Source: Sesamum alatum
Lineage: Eukaryota > Streptophyta > Magnoliopsida > Lamiales > Pedaliaceae
Direction: 5' to 3'
Assembly: GCA_034509735.1 (NCBI GenBank)
Contig: JACGWO010000012.1
Location: forward strand, 7,624,367 to 7,688,366
DNA length: 64,000 nt
Both the position numbers and the translations under genes were made by a program. Below are positions 23,101-33,394 of this stretch, in pieces (positions within the stretch are counted from its first letter, which is position 1; each line of letters opens with the position of its first letter). The notes beneath the pieces are model-generated. The model saw nothing but the letters and a program-made list of their open reading frames with translations, was not told where the DNA came from and ran no database searches.

Positions 23101-23196
23101 AGGCATATTAGAATGTAATTATAAGAAGATTTATAAAAATTGGGTTAAATGTTAATTAGTTATGAGATGGAATGTGATTAAGGAGGGGGTGTCACA
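20129..23196. mobile_element. Solo LTR, 3.07 kb
   Basis: Non-satellite block starting TGTAACATCCTCAACG and ending GGAGGGGGTGTCACA, flanked by a perfect 5-bp duplication aatat. The ends are short inverted repeats (TGT-ACA type). There is no PBS, no polypurine-bounded interior and no Gag/pol frame, so it is one LTR left after recombination between two LTRs. It contains (TA)n tracts near 20357, 20465-20500, 20560 and 21876, a TATA-like ctataaaa at about 20503, and a GC-richer patch at 22280-22460. Its length and the ttactgagttggcaactcac phrase near 22820 recall Tekay/Del-type chromovirus LTRs; that assignment is tentative. Confidence 0.88.
20505..20511 (+). promoter_or_regulatory. Possible TATA box in solo LTR
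   Basis: tataaaa within gctataaaaaccac, about 375 bp into the LTR and after a (TA)n tract. Orientation is assumed plus because no internal element sequence remains to confirm it. Confidence 0.35.
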
Positions 23197-25897
23197 AATA
23201 TATTCGTATTGACTCTAATAAACAATATTAAACCCACTCTTCGATTATATGACTAGAACTCCATCTTATTCAACATAAAAATGCACTAGGACTACATCTA
23301 CAACACTCTTTCGAGCCAGGACTCAGCTTTGTACCTTTGCGCAACGACAAACTCTTTTAAACAAGTTTAGACACTAATGCACTTTTATGTTTGCCATATC
23401 AAGGGCTTGGAGAACCTTCATAATCAATCGTACGTCCGGATACATGCCTAATACTCCACACAATCATAGAAAACACCTTGCTCTTCCAGTCCTTATCATT
23501 GACTGATAGATGTCATATTTTTTGCTATAAATATATTTGTATTGACTCTAATAAACAATATTAAATCCACTCTTCGATTATATGACTAGGACTTCATCTT
23601 ATACAACATAAAAATGCACTAGGACTACATCTAGAACACTCTTTTGAGCCATGGACTTAGCTTTGGACCTTTGCGCAACGACAAACTCCTTTAAACAAGT
23701 TTAGACACTAATGCACTTTTATCTTTGGCATATCGAGGGCTTGGATAACCTTCATAATCAATCGTACTTCCTTATATATGCCTAATACTCAACACAATGG
23801 TAGGAAGCACCTTGTGCTTTCAGTCCTTATCATTGACTGATAGATAACTCATTTTTGGCTATAAATATATTCGTATTAACTCTAATAATCAATATTAAAT
23901 CCACTCTTTGATTATATAACTAGGACTCCATCTTATTAAACATAGAAATGCACTAGTGCTACATCTAAAACACTCTTTTGAGCCATGGACTAAGCTTTGT
24001 ACCTTTGCACAACGACAAACTTTTTTAAACAAATTTAGACACTTATTCCCTTTATCTTAGCCATATCGAGGGCTTGGTCAACATTCGTAATCAATCGTAC
24101 ATTCGGATACATGCCTAATACTCAACACAACCATAGAAAACACCTTGTGTTTTCAGTCCTTATCATTGACTGATAGATAACTCATTTTTGGCCATTAATA
24201 TATTCATATTCACTCTAATAATCAATATTAAAGCCACTATTCGATTATACGACTAGGACTCCATCTAATTCAACATAAAAATGCACCAGGAGTACGTCTA
24301 TAACACTCTTTGAGCCATGGACTCAGCTATGTACCTTTGCGCAACGACAAACTCCTTTAAAAAAGTTTAGACACTAATGTACTTTTATGTTTTCCATATC
24401 GAGGGCGTGGAGAACCTTCATAATCAATCGTACGTTCGGATACATGCCTAATACTCAACATAATCATAGGAACACCTTGTGCTTTCAGTCCTTATTATTG
24501 ACTTATAGATAACTCATTTATTGTGATAAATATATTCGTATTGTCTCTAATAATCAATATTAAAGTCACTCTTCAATTATATGACTAGGACTCCATCCTA
24601 TTCAACATAATAATTCACTAGTACTACATCTAAAACATTCTTTTAATCCATGGACTCAGCTTTGTACCTTTGCACAACGACAAACTCTTTTAAACAAATT
24701 TAGACACTTATTCCCTTTTATCTTTGCCATATCGAGGGCTTGGTCAACGTTCGTACCCAATCGTACGTCCGAATGCATGCCTAATACTCAACACAATCGT
24801 TGGAAACACCTTGTGTTTTAAGTCCTTATCATTGACTGATTGATGACTCTTTTTTGGCTATAAATATATTCGTATTGACTCTAAAAATCAATATTAAAGC
24901 CACTGTTCGATTATACCACTAGGACTTCATCTTATTCAACATAAAATGCACTAGGACTACATCTAGAACAGTCCTTTGAGCCATGGACTCAGCTTTGTAC
25001 ATTTGCGCAACGACAAACTCCATTAAACAAGTTTAGACACTAATGCACTTTTATCTTTGCCATATCGAGGACTTGGAGAACCTTCATAATCAATCGTACG
25101 TCCGGATGCATGCCTAATACTCAACACAATCGTAGAAAACATCTTGTGTTTTCAGTCCTTATGATTGTCTTATAGATGACTCTTTTTTGGCTATAAATAT
25201 ATTCGTATTGACTCTAATAATCAATATTAAAGCCACTCTTCGATTATACGACTAGGACTCCATCTTATTCAACATAAAATGCACTAGGATACATCTAGAA
25301 CACTCTTTTGAGCCATGAACTCTGCTTTGTACCTTTGCACAACGACAAACTCTCTTAAACAAGTTTAGACACTAATGCACTTTTATCTTTGCCATATCGA
25401 GGACTTGGAGAACCTTCATAATCAACCATACGTCCGGATACATGCCTAATACTCAACACAATCGTAGGAAACATGTTGTGATTTTAGTCCTTATCATTGG
25501 CTGATAGATAACTCATTTTTTGTGGTAAATATATTCGTATTGAATCTAATAATCAATATTAAAGCCACTATTCGATTATATGACTAGAACTCCATCTTAT
25601 TCAACATAAAAATGCATTAGGACTACATTTAAAATACTCTTTCAAGCCAAGACTCAGCTTTGTACCTTTGCACAACGACAAACTCCTTTAAACAAGTTTA
25701 TACACTAATGCACTTTTATCTTTGCCATATCGAGGGCTTGGAGAACCTTCATAATCAATCGTATGTCCGGATAAATGCCTAATACTCAACACAATTGTAG
25801 GAAACACCTTGTGCTTTCAATCCTTATCATTGACTTATAGATGACTCATTTTTGGCTATAAATATATTCGTATTGACTGTTATAATCAATATTAAAG
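23197..25897. repeat. 332-bp satellite array, segment 4
   Basis: About eight monomers. The acttattccc/ggtcaac variant recurs at about 24040 and 24710, two monomers apart. The array stops at tcaatattaaag where gypsy B begins. Confidence 0.93.
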
Positions 25898-25900
25898 GGG

Positions 25901-26164
25901 ATGGAAAAAAGGAAGTCCAAGCTCATGTCAAGAGGGGATGGACCATTTCGAGTCCTTGAAAGGATCAATGACAATGCTTACAAGCTTGAATTGCCCGGTG
26001 AGTATGGAGTAAGTGCTACTTTTAATGTTTCTGATCTTTCTTCTTTTTATGATGCAGATAATGAAGAGTCGAGGACGACTTCTTTTCAAGAGGGGGGGAT
26101 GATGAGAATACCGAGGGCTTCCAACGAGCTAAAGAAATTCAAGATCAATTGCACCAAGACTTGA
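25901..26164 (+). pseudogene. Copy of pol C-terminus inside 5' LTR of gypsy B
   Basis: An 87-residue open stretch with KSKLMSRGDGPFRVLERI, NAYKLELPGEYGVSATFNV and an acidic Asp/Glu/Ser-rich tail, equivalent to the integrase end of gypsy A. In the 5' LTR it is a passive duplicate created because the LTR overlaps the end of pol. A frameshift after the acidic stretch puts the GPMTRGRLKRMQEAI-like basic end into another frame. Confidence 0.82.
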
Positions 26165-26929
26165 CCATTGGAAGTGGGCCAATGACAAGAGGAAGGTTGA
26201 AGAGAATGCAAGAAGCAATTCAAGCCCAATCCAACTTAATATTTGCTAATGGGATCAAGTCACAATTGGAGGCCCAACATGAGTGCTTAATTTCAATAAT
26301 TCAAGCCCAAGGAAGCCCATAATAAGAGTCCGAATTCGTCCAAGTGCAGCCAAGTGGTCAAAGAAGACTTCTTAATCACATTCAAAGTGCATTTATCACA
26401 TACAATGCACCAATTTTTGGATTCACATGGAAGACCATAAGCTTTACTCGTTTTTGACCAAGAATGCATAGTTTTAGTCATATTTTGACTAATTATTGAA
26501 TGTACATCCACCAAGGAGTCACTTGGGGATATATGTGGTCAATTTGGAAATGTTTTAGGCCTATAAAAGGCATGTATCAGCATGCAAACGGGAACAACCA
26601 AGAAGATATCCAAGTTTAAGAAATATTGAGAGAGTTCTCATATTTTGGAGAATTTATATCCTATTTTCAGCTTTAGTGAAATCTTGCTTTGTCAATCTTG
26701 CATATTAGGTTGGTGATTCAAATTCACAAAGCCCCCAATTCGTGCTCGACCCAAGTGTGTCGTTGTGTGGATTGGTTTACTCGTGCTCGTGGTTGGTTGA
26801 ATGTTCTAAGTAGTAGGTCACGTTCATATAACGTTGGTTGGCTATTTGCATTCCTCAGGTCACGGACCTCTTTATCCATTTCAAGCCTACGTCGTGAAGA
26901 TCGGGCCACCCATGGTCAATACCATATCA
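25902..26929 (+). repeat. 5' LTR of gypsy B
   Basis: Begins TGGAAAAAAGG at the satellite boundary and ends ...ATACCATATCA two bases before the PBS. The second half matches 41194-42141 closely. The first ~260 bp repeat the end of the pol reading frame. Confidence 0.85.
26562..26569 (+). promoter_or_regulatory. TATA box in 5' LTR of gypsy B
   Basis: TATAAAAG in ggcctataaaaggcatg, about 360 bp before the LTR end. Conserved at 41765-41772 and 63299-63306. Confidence 0.65.
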
Positions 26930-26931
26930 TG

Positions 26932-26943
26932 TGGTATCAGAGC
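26932..26943 (+). other. Primer binding site of gypsy B
   Basis: tggtatcagagc, two bases after the LTR end; complementary to initiator Met tRNA. Confidence 0.9.
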
Positions 26944-27593
26944 CTTTGGTTGACACGGTAGGTTCCCAAGTTCCCTCTATCTTTTATCTTACACCACCAA
27001 GCTTCCGTAACCCATTGTTATCTTTAGTTTTATCTCTACAAAAGAAAACAAAAAAAAAAAGAATAGAAAAGCTCAAAAAAAAAAAAAAAAACGAGCAACA
27101 AAAAAAAAAGAAGAAAAATTCGTTCAAAAAAAGTAGGCCAAAAAAAAGAGTACAAAAGTGAAAAAAAAAGGGGCCAGTTGAAAGGAAAAAAAAAACAAAA
27201 GAAAGAAAAATTAGATTGTGTTGTTGTTTCCTAGCTATACTTTGCTATTATCCTTGTACGCCAACCGATCTTGATTTCCAAAGTTTTACCTAGCTTCTTT
27301 AGACCATTCTCTTGCTACGGGTAAGTTTGAATCGTCCATCTACACATACTTGGTTGAGGAAATAATTGGCATTTGTTTTTGAGTTGCTAGATAAAAGCAT
27401 CGAGTTTCATAAGTTTTAGATTAGAGAGTGTTGAGTGTAGTGAGACTATCATTGAGAGTCAAGAGTTGTTAGCTTATTAAGTGAGGAGTGAAACACGAGT
27501 GGAAAAGTAAAAGAGTGAAACCCGAGTGGAAAAATAAAAGAGAGAAAAAAAGAGTGTGGCAAGGATTTGGTGAGGTTCCTATAATTTTATTAA
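26944..27593 (+). other. Gypsy B leader with A-rich tract
   Basis: Untranslated leader between PBS and Gag. Positions 27040-27215 are almost pure runs of A broken by G or C, which give meaningless Lys-rich frames. From 27460 there are direct repeats of agtgaaacacgagtggaaaa/agtgaaacccgagtggaaaa. No gene. Confidence 0.75.
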
Positions 27594-28589
27594 ATGGCAG
27601 AAAATCGAGATAAAGGAATTGTTGAAGGAAGTGATGACAACAACTCGGGAGAAACACTACGAGGCGGAGTCAATGTATTCCATATGCAAGCCTTGGTGAG
27701 CTACCTTGAGAAGTTTCTTGACCGTAAGTTGGAAGGGCTTCATGAAAGATTGGATCAAGTAGAGGATCAAGTTGCCGGTCAAAGAGCTACAAATCAAAGA
27801 CAAACTCCCAATCCACGGCCTCAACATCATGATGAGTATTTGGAGGATCCAAGTGGTGAAGATGAATATGAGGACATCCGGCCAAGGAGAGTGAATAGAC
27901 CAAGAGATAGATCGAAACGGCCTAGAGATGAAGATGGTGGCCTAGGAGGAGTTAAGGTCACAATTCCTTCATTTAAAGGAAAGAGTGATCCCGAAGCATA
28001 TTTGGAATGGGAGATGTGTGTTGAGTAAATCTTTTCATGCCACAACTACTCGGAGAGTAAAAAGGTCAAACTCGCAGCCCTTGAGTTTACCGATTATGCT
28101 CTTGTTTGGTGGGATCAGATGCAAAAGGAACGGGTTAGGAATGGTGAACGTCCTATCACAACATGGGAAGAGATGAGAGTAATCATGAGAAGGAGGTTCA
28201 TTCCATCCTATTATCGTCGTGAGCTTCACAACCAGCTCCAACGCCTTACTCAAGGTTCTAAAAGTGTTGATGAGTACTACAAAGAGATGGAGATTGCCAT
28301 GATTCGAACTAACATCATAGAGGACAATGAAGCAACTATGGCTCGTTTCTTACATGGGCTCAATCGTGACATCGCTGATGTTGTGGAGATGCACCACTAT
28401 GTAGAACTTGAAGAGATGGTACACCAATCCATCAAGGTTGAAGAACAACTCAAGCGGAGAGGACTTATGCAGAGGAGTTCTAACTCGTCTACATTCAATC
28501 CATGGAAGAACAACCCCAAGAAAGACACCCCTTCCACATCAAAATTCAAGGAGGCCAATCCAAAACATGGTGACAAAGTTGCTGTCTAA
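27594..28589 (+). pseudogene. gag: Gypsy B Gag, one premature stop and frame change
   Basis: The first frame (27594-28028) starts at an ATG and carries a charged N-terminus with a heptad-like stretch (VSYLEKFLDRKLEGLHERLDQVEDQV), an Arg-rich patch and VTIPSFKGKSDPEAYLEWEMCVE before a TAA at 28026. The homologous gypsy A text reads on through this place, so the stop is a lesion. The second part (28119-28589) holds VRNGERPITTWEEMRVIMRRRF, KSVDEYYKEMEIAMIR and the helical end VELEEMVHQSIKVEEQLKRRGL. Role: capsid of the element particle. Confidence 0.9.
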
Positions 28590-28634
28590 AAGGTACAACC
28601 CGAACCTAATTCTTCAAGAAACCTTGATATAAAG

Positions 28635-29379
28635 TGTTTCAAGTGCCAAGGGAGAGGGCACATATCAAGTGAGTGTCCTGACCGACGTACAATGATCTTC
28701 AACAACCATGGAGAGTTGGAAACCAAAGAAGAAAGCACCGAGAAAGAGGAATCATCACAAGAAGATGGTGATGGAGAGTATGCCGAAGAAGGAGAGTTGT
28801 TTGTTACTAGAAGATCGCTTAGTGCCCATATGATGGAGGAAGGCAATTGCCAAAGAGAAAACTTGTTCCATACACGCTGCCAAGTTCAAGGAAAGGTATG
28901 TAGCATGATTATTGATGGTGGTAGTTGTTGCAATGTGGCAAGTACTAAATTGGTTCAAAAATTAAGTCTACCTACTATCAAGCATCACCGTCCATACAAG
29001 CTTCAATGGTTGAATGAGTGTGGTGAGTTGAAGGTGACCAAGTAAGTGAAGGTATTGTTTTTCAATTGGAAGGTACAAAGATGAGGTTATTTGTGATATT
29101 GTGCCAATGAAAGTATGCCACATATTGCTGGGGAGGCCATGGCAGTTTGATAGGCATGTAACACATGATGGATTCCAAAATTATTACTCTTTTGTGCTAC
29201 GAGGGGAATCCATAACTCTCAATCCGATGACACCAAAGCAGATTTTGCAAAATCAGATTTTGAGAGAAAACAAAAGAGAGTGTGAGAAAAAGAAAGAGAA
29301 ACAAAAAGAAGAGAGTGAAAATGAGAGTGACAAGAAAATGGGTGATTCAAAAGATGGAGAAAAGAAAAGCAAAAGATGA
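28635..29379 (+). pseudogene. pol: Gypsy B zinc knuckle and aspartic protease
   Basis: CCHC knuckle CFKCQGRGHISSEC at 28635-28676. The frame 28692-29045 carries NLFHTRCQVQGKVCSMIIDGGSCCNVAS with active-site triplet D-G-G at 28914-28922. A stop at about 29043 interrupts the protease; its C-terminal part continues at 29101-29379 (CHILLGRPWQFDRHVTHDGF) and runs into a Lys/Glu-rich linker. The layout matches gypsy A exactly. Confidence 0.87.
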
Positions 29380-29454
29380 AAGAAAAAGGAGAGGGAAAAG
29401 GATGAAGAGAAAGAGAGTTTACTAGTTGCTAAGAAGAGTGAGATCAAGGAAGCT

Positions 29455-30213
29455 TTGTTTTCCCAACAAAACCTCATAGTACTTGTGTACAAAGAGGCTA
29501 TGTTGAACTCTAACGACCTAACATCTTCTTTACCTAGTGTTGTTACATCTCTTTTGCAGGATTATGAAGATGTCTTTCCAGATGAGATACCACCAGGTTT
29601 ACTATCAATTCGTGGGATCGAGCATCAAATTGACTTCATGCCAGGAGCATCCTTACCAAACCGTCCAGCATACCATACCAATCCTGAGGAGACTAAGGAG
29701 ATTCAAAGGCAAATCCAAGAGTTGATGGCCAAAGGTTATGTAAGGGAGAGCCTTAGTCCTTGTGCAGTTCTGGTGTTGCTCGTGCCTAAGAAGGATGGCA
29801 CATGGCGGATGTGTGTTGATTGTCGAGCCATTAACAACATAACGATAAGATATCGTCACCTTATTCCTAGGATAGATGATATGCTTGACAAGTTAAATGG
29901 TTCAACTATCTTTTCTAAAATTGATTTAAAAAGTGGTTATCATCAAATTAGAATGGAAGAAGGAGATGAGTGGAAAACCGCTTTCAAAACAAAACATGGG
30001 CTTTATGAGTGGTTAGTTATGCCTTTTGGTCTTAGTAATGCACCTACCACATTTATGAGATTGATGAATCATGTTTTGCGTGCGTTTCTAGGCAAATTTG
30101 TTGTAGTTTACTTTGATGACATTCTTGTTTACAGTAGGACTTTGGAAGAACATGTAACACATCTAAATCAAGTCCTAGAGGTTCTAAGACATGAAAAGTT
30201 ATTTGGAATCTGA
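29455..30213 (+). CDS. pol: Gypsy B reverse transcriptase fragment
   Basis: 252-residue open frame with the RT fingers and palm: [50 protein letters not shown] and catalytic YFDDILVYS (codons 30109-30120). It stops at 30213, shortly after VLRHEKLFGI, through a small frameshift; the thumb continues in another frame to about 30420. The apparent ATG is internal; the intact protein would be a polyprotein. Confidence 0.92.
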   Translation: MFSQQNLIVLVYKEAMLNSNDLTSSLPSVVTSLLQDYEDVFPDEIPPGLLSIRGIEHQIDFMPGASLPNRPAYHTNPEETKEIQRQIQELMAKGYVRESLSPCAVLVLLVPKKDGTWRMCVDCRAINNITIRYRHLIPRIDDMLDKLNGSTIFSKIDLKSGYHQIRMEEGDEWKTAFKTKHGLYEWLVMPFGLSNAPTTFMRLMNHVLRAFLGKFVVVYFDDILVYSRTLEEHVTHLNQVLEVLRHEKLFGI

Positions 30214-31457
30214 AAAAGTGTGACTTTTGCACTAACAAAGTTGTTTTCCTTGGTTTTGTTGTGAGTAGTGAAGGAATCACAGTTGATGAAGAAAAGGTCA
30301 AAGCTATTCAAGATTGGCCAACCCCCACCACTGTTGGAGAAGTGAGGAGCTTTCATGGACTTGCAAGCTTTTGTAGGCGATTTGTGAAGGACTTTAGCAC
30401 CATGCAGCCCCATTGAACGAGTTAACAAAGAAGAATGTTCCATTCAAGTGGGGAAAAGCACAAGAGAAAGCCTTTCAAACCATAAAAGAGAAGCTTACTC
30501 ATGCACCCTTTGCTAGCCCTTCCCGACTTTGGTAAGACTTTTGAAATTGAGTGTGATGCAAGTAGGACTGGCATAGGAGGAGTTCTTTTGCAAGGAGGTA
30601 GATCGATTGCATATTTCAGCGAGAAGCTAAGTGGGCTAACACTTAACTACCCCACATATGACAAGGAGCTTCATGCATTGGTAAGAGTATTAGAAACTTG
30701 GCAACATTATTTGTGGCCAAAGGAGTTTGTGATACATTTTCATCATGAAGCACTCAAGTATATTAAAAGTCAAAGCAAGCTTAGTCGTCGACATGCCAAG
30801 TGGATAGAGTTTATTGAGTCGTTTCCATATGTGATCAAACACAAGAAAGGTAAGAAGAACATTGTTGTTGATGCACTTTCAAGAAGGTACGTTTTACTTC
30901 CAATGTTAGATGCTAAAATTCTTGGGTTTGAGTTCATCAAAGATTTGTATACTAATGATGTTGATTTTGGTGAAGCATTTGGAAACTGCAGCCCAAGCAA
31001 CGGATGGGACAAATTCTATTTGCATGATGGGTTTTTATTTCGAGCCAACCAGCTTTGTGTTCTTAATTGTTCTACTCATTTGTTATTGTTAAAGGAAGCA
31101 CATTCTGGGGGTTTGATGGGTCACTTTGGTATTTCTACGACTTTGGGAGTCTTGAGTGAACACTTTTATTGGCCAAAGATGCGTAGAGATGTTGAGAAGT
31201 TTGTGGGGAAATGCATAATTTGTCATAAGGCAAAATCAAAGCTTAATTCTCGTGGAATGTACATGCCCCTTCCTATTCCTAGTGTACCTTGGGAAGATAT
31301 TTCAATGGACTTAGTTTTGGGATTGCCTAGGTCTAAGAGGGGAGAGATTCTATTTTTGTTATTGTTGACAGATTTTCCAAAATGGCACACTTCATTGCAT
31401 GCCATAAAGTTGATGATGCCTCTAATATTGCTAATCTTTTCTTCTAGGAAGTTGTGA
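30214..31457 (+). pseudogene. pol: Gypsy B RT thumb, RNase H and integrase N-terminal half
   Basis: After a shifted stretch encoding the RT thumb (30214-30500, [12 protein letters not shown] text), a 318-residue frame at 30501-31457 carries RNase H ([53 protein letters not shown]) and the integrase HHCC zinc module ([11 protein letters not shown], then [10 protein letters not shown]) followed by [16 protein letters not shown] frameshift near 31345 corrupts the text around the first catalytic Asp. In gypsy A the RNase [10 protein letters not shown] motif is intact; here it reads [10 protein letters not shown], so a catalytic Asp is replaced. Confidence 0.88.
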
Positions 31458-31915
31458 GGCTCCATGGTATGCCAAGAACAATAGTGTCTGATCGAGATGC
31501 CAAGTTCCTTAACTACTTTTGGAAAACTTTGTGGGGCAAGCTTGGGACTAAGTTACTTTTCTCTAACTACTTGTCATCCTCAAACCGACGGGCGAACCGA
31601 GGTGGTCAATAGGACACTTTCAACTTTGTTTCGAATAATTTTGAAGAAGAACTTGAGGAGTTGGGAAGAGTGTCTACCGCACGTCGAGTTTGCTTACAAT
31701 AGGGCTGTCCATTCTACTACTAAGTTTTCGCCCTTTCAAATTGTTTATGGTTTTAATCCTCTTGCACCTAATGATTTAAGTCCTTTGCCTTTGCAGGAGA
31801 GAGTAAACATGGATCGAAATACACGTGCGGAATTTGTTAAGCAAATCCATGAAAAGGCCAAAAGTGATATTGAGAGGATGACACAACAGTATGTGAACCG
31901 TGCGAACAAGGGAAG
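31458..31915 (+). pseudogene. pol: Gypsy B integrase core, interrupted by copia element 1
   Basis: Contains [37 protein letters not shown] and [20 protein letters not shown], the second half of the integrase core. The text runs as far as QQYVNRANKGR and then enters copia LTR sequence. The gypsy resumes at 41194 at the residues LPGEYG, so roughly 45-50 residues between these points (judged against gypsy A) are absent. Confidence 0.88.
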
Positions 31916-33380
31916 GATTTCCTGTGTCGATGCAATGAAGCATACGTGGTCTCGAGTATTAAGCATAGATGCCTAGTCAAGGATGGGAACCGACGCCCAA
32001 TTTCATACCCTAGACTAAGGCCGGGAGACGGTAGATGGAAGGATCGCACCCGTACGGAATCGGCGCCTAAATATTCACGCCAATTCACCTAGTCTCTAGT
32101 GACATGGACCGTTGCTAGACGGCCACCCATGGGAACGGGCCCTTGTGGGACACGGGCCCAAGTCTAGCTGAGGGTGAATCTAAAGGGTCACACACAAATC
32201 ACCGAGGAGGTTGAGAGATCGAGTTGGAGTCAATCTCGAAGGATAAATAAGTAATTGGATTACTTAAGGGAAAGTCCATTGAATGGACGGGCCGATATTG
32301 TATCGGGCTTTCATTTAATCGGTAAATTGGATTTTCGATTAAAAATGGAAAGTTGAGACGTTGAGACGTTGGATCTTTTAATTGGATTAAAAGATCAACG
32401 GGAATAATTTAAATGGACATTTAATTGGATTTAATGTGGCATTCGTCGTAATTGGATTACGATAAAATCCGATCCGTTAAATTATGCCCGAGAGGAGAAT
32501 TAATTCCTATTTTGGAATAGGAAGAAGTTGGACTTCTTCCCTTAATTAAACGTGGCCAACATACTCCCTTGGAGGAAGCAAAATCAGCCATGTTTCATGC
32601 TAGGTGGTATCTTGACTTATCTCTTTTGGAAAGAGACAAATCAACTCCAATCAAGCTCTTCCCTTTTGGTATGATTTGATCATAACATAAATTTTGGTAG
32701 GCTTGATTGAAGAATTGATGGTGATTGATTGGAATGAATCTAGACATCCTTGGATGAACCTAGACACATTCCAATAATCACATTAATTATGTATATACAT
32801 TAGAATATACAACACCAAGCATAAGTGATTCATTATTCATCTTTTTCTAGGAAAAAGAGAAGACAAAAATCCTCTCCTCTCTCTCAAACTCTCGGCCTCT
32901 CTCCCTCTCTTACACTTGTGTTCTTCACTTGATTTTGAATCAAGAAGAAGAACAAAGTAAGTTTAAGAGAGCACTAATTCATAGTGTTCTTCTCTTAAAC
33001 CGATTCCTTCTTAAACCCGTTCTTTTCTAGCAAGAAGAACGTGTGTTTCTTCCGGTGTGGTATGGATCACCTTTGGAGAATCCATACATTTAGATTTCGT
33101 GAGCATTCCGGAGAAGGAACAACGCTAGTAGCCGGGAGCATACGCTAAACAATCAAAGGTAACGGTTTTACTACGCTTTGATTGATTTAATATACATCGA
33201 TGCCCTATGTGTTTAAATATATGTTTCTAATATTTACACATCCTACATCGAACGCCCGGTTGAGCACCCAAGGGTACACCCCTTGGGATTTGTATTTTAA
33301 ATTAGATTTGATTTAATTTACGCACTTTTCTAGCTTCCTCGCTTCCGCTCGCGCTCCCGGGCGGTTCTGCTTGTCCTTCA
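31916..33380 (+). repeat. 5' LTR of copia 1, lacking its first ~730 bp
   Basis: Starts at gatttcctgtgtcga, equivalent to 39750 within the 3' LTR, and ends ...cttgtccttca before the PBS. No TG start remains. Contains many AT-rich direct phrases (aattggatt) and a CT-rich tract near 32870-32930. Confidence 0.9.
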
Positions 33381-33382
33381 AG

Positions 33383-33394
33383 TGGTATCAGAGC
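33383..33394 (+). other. Primer binding site of copia 1
   Basis: tggtatcagagc, two bases after the LTR end; initiator Met tRNA type. Confidence 0.9.

Noticed and set aside
26932..26943. tRNA gene fragment (tggtatcagagc)
   Set aside because: Only the 12-base PBS complement is present, directly after an LTR; no cloverleaf.
26931..27161. Lys-rich open frames (also 63669-63962) and Phe-rich frames on the other strand (7484-7723, 63790-63972)
   Set aside because: Translations of the A-rich leader tract of the gypsy elements; homopolymer artefacts.
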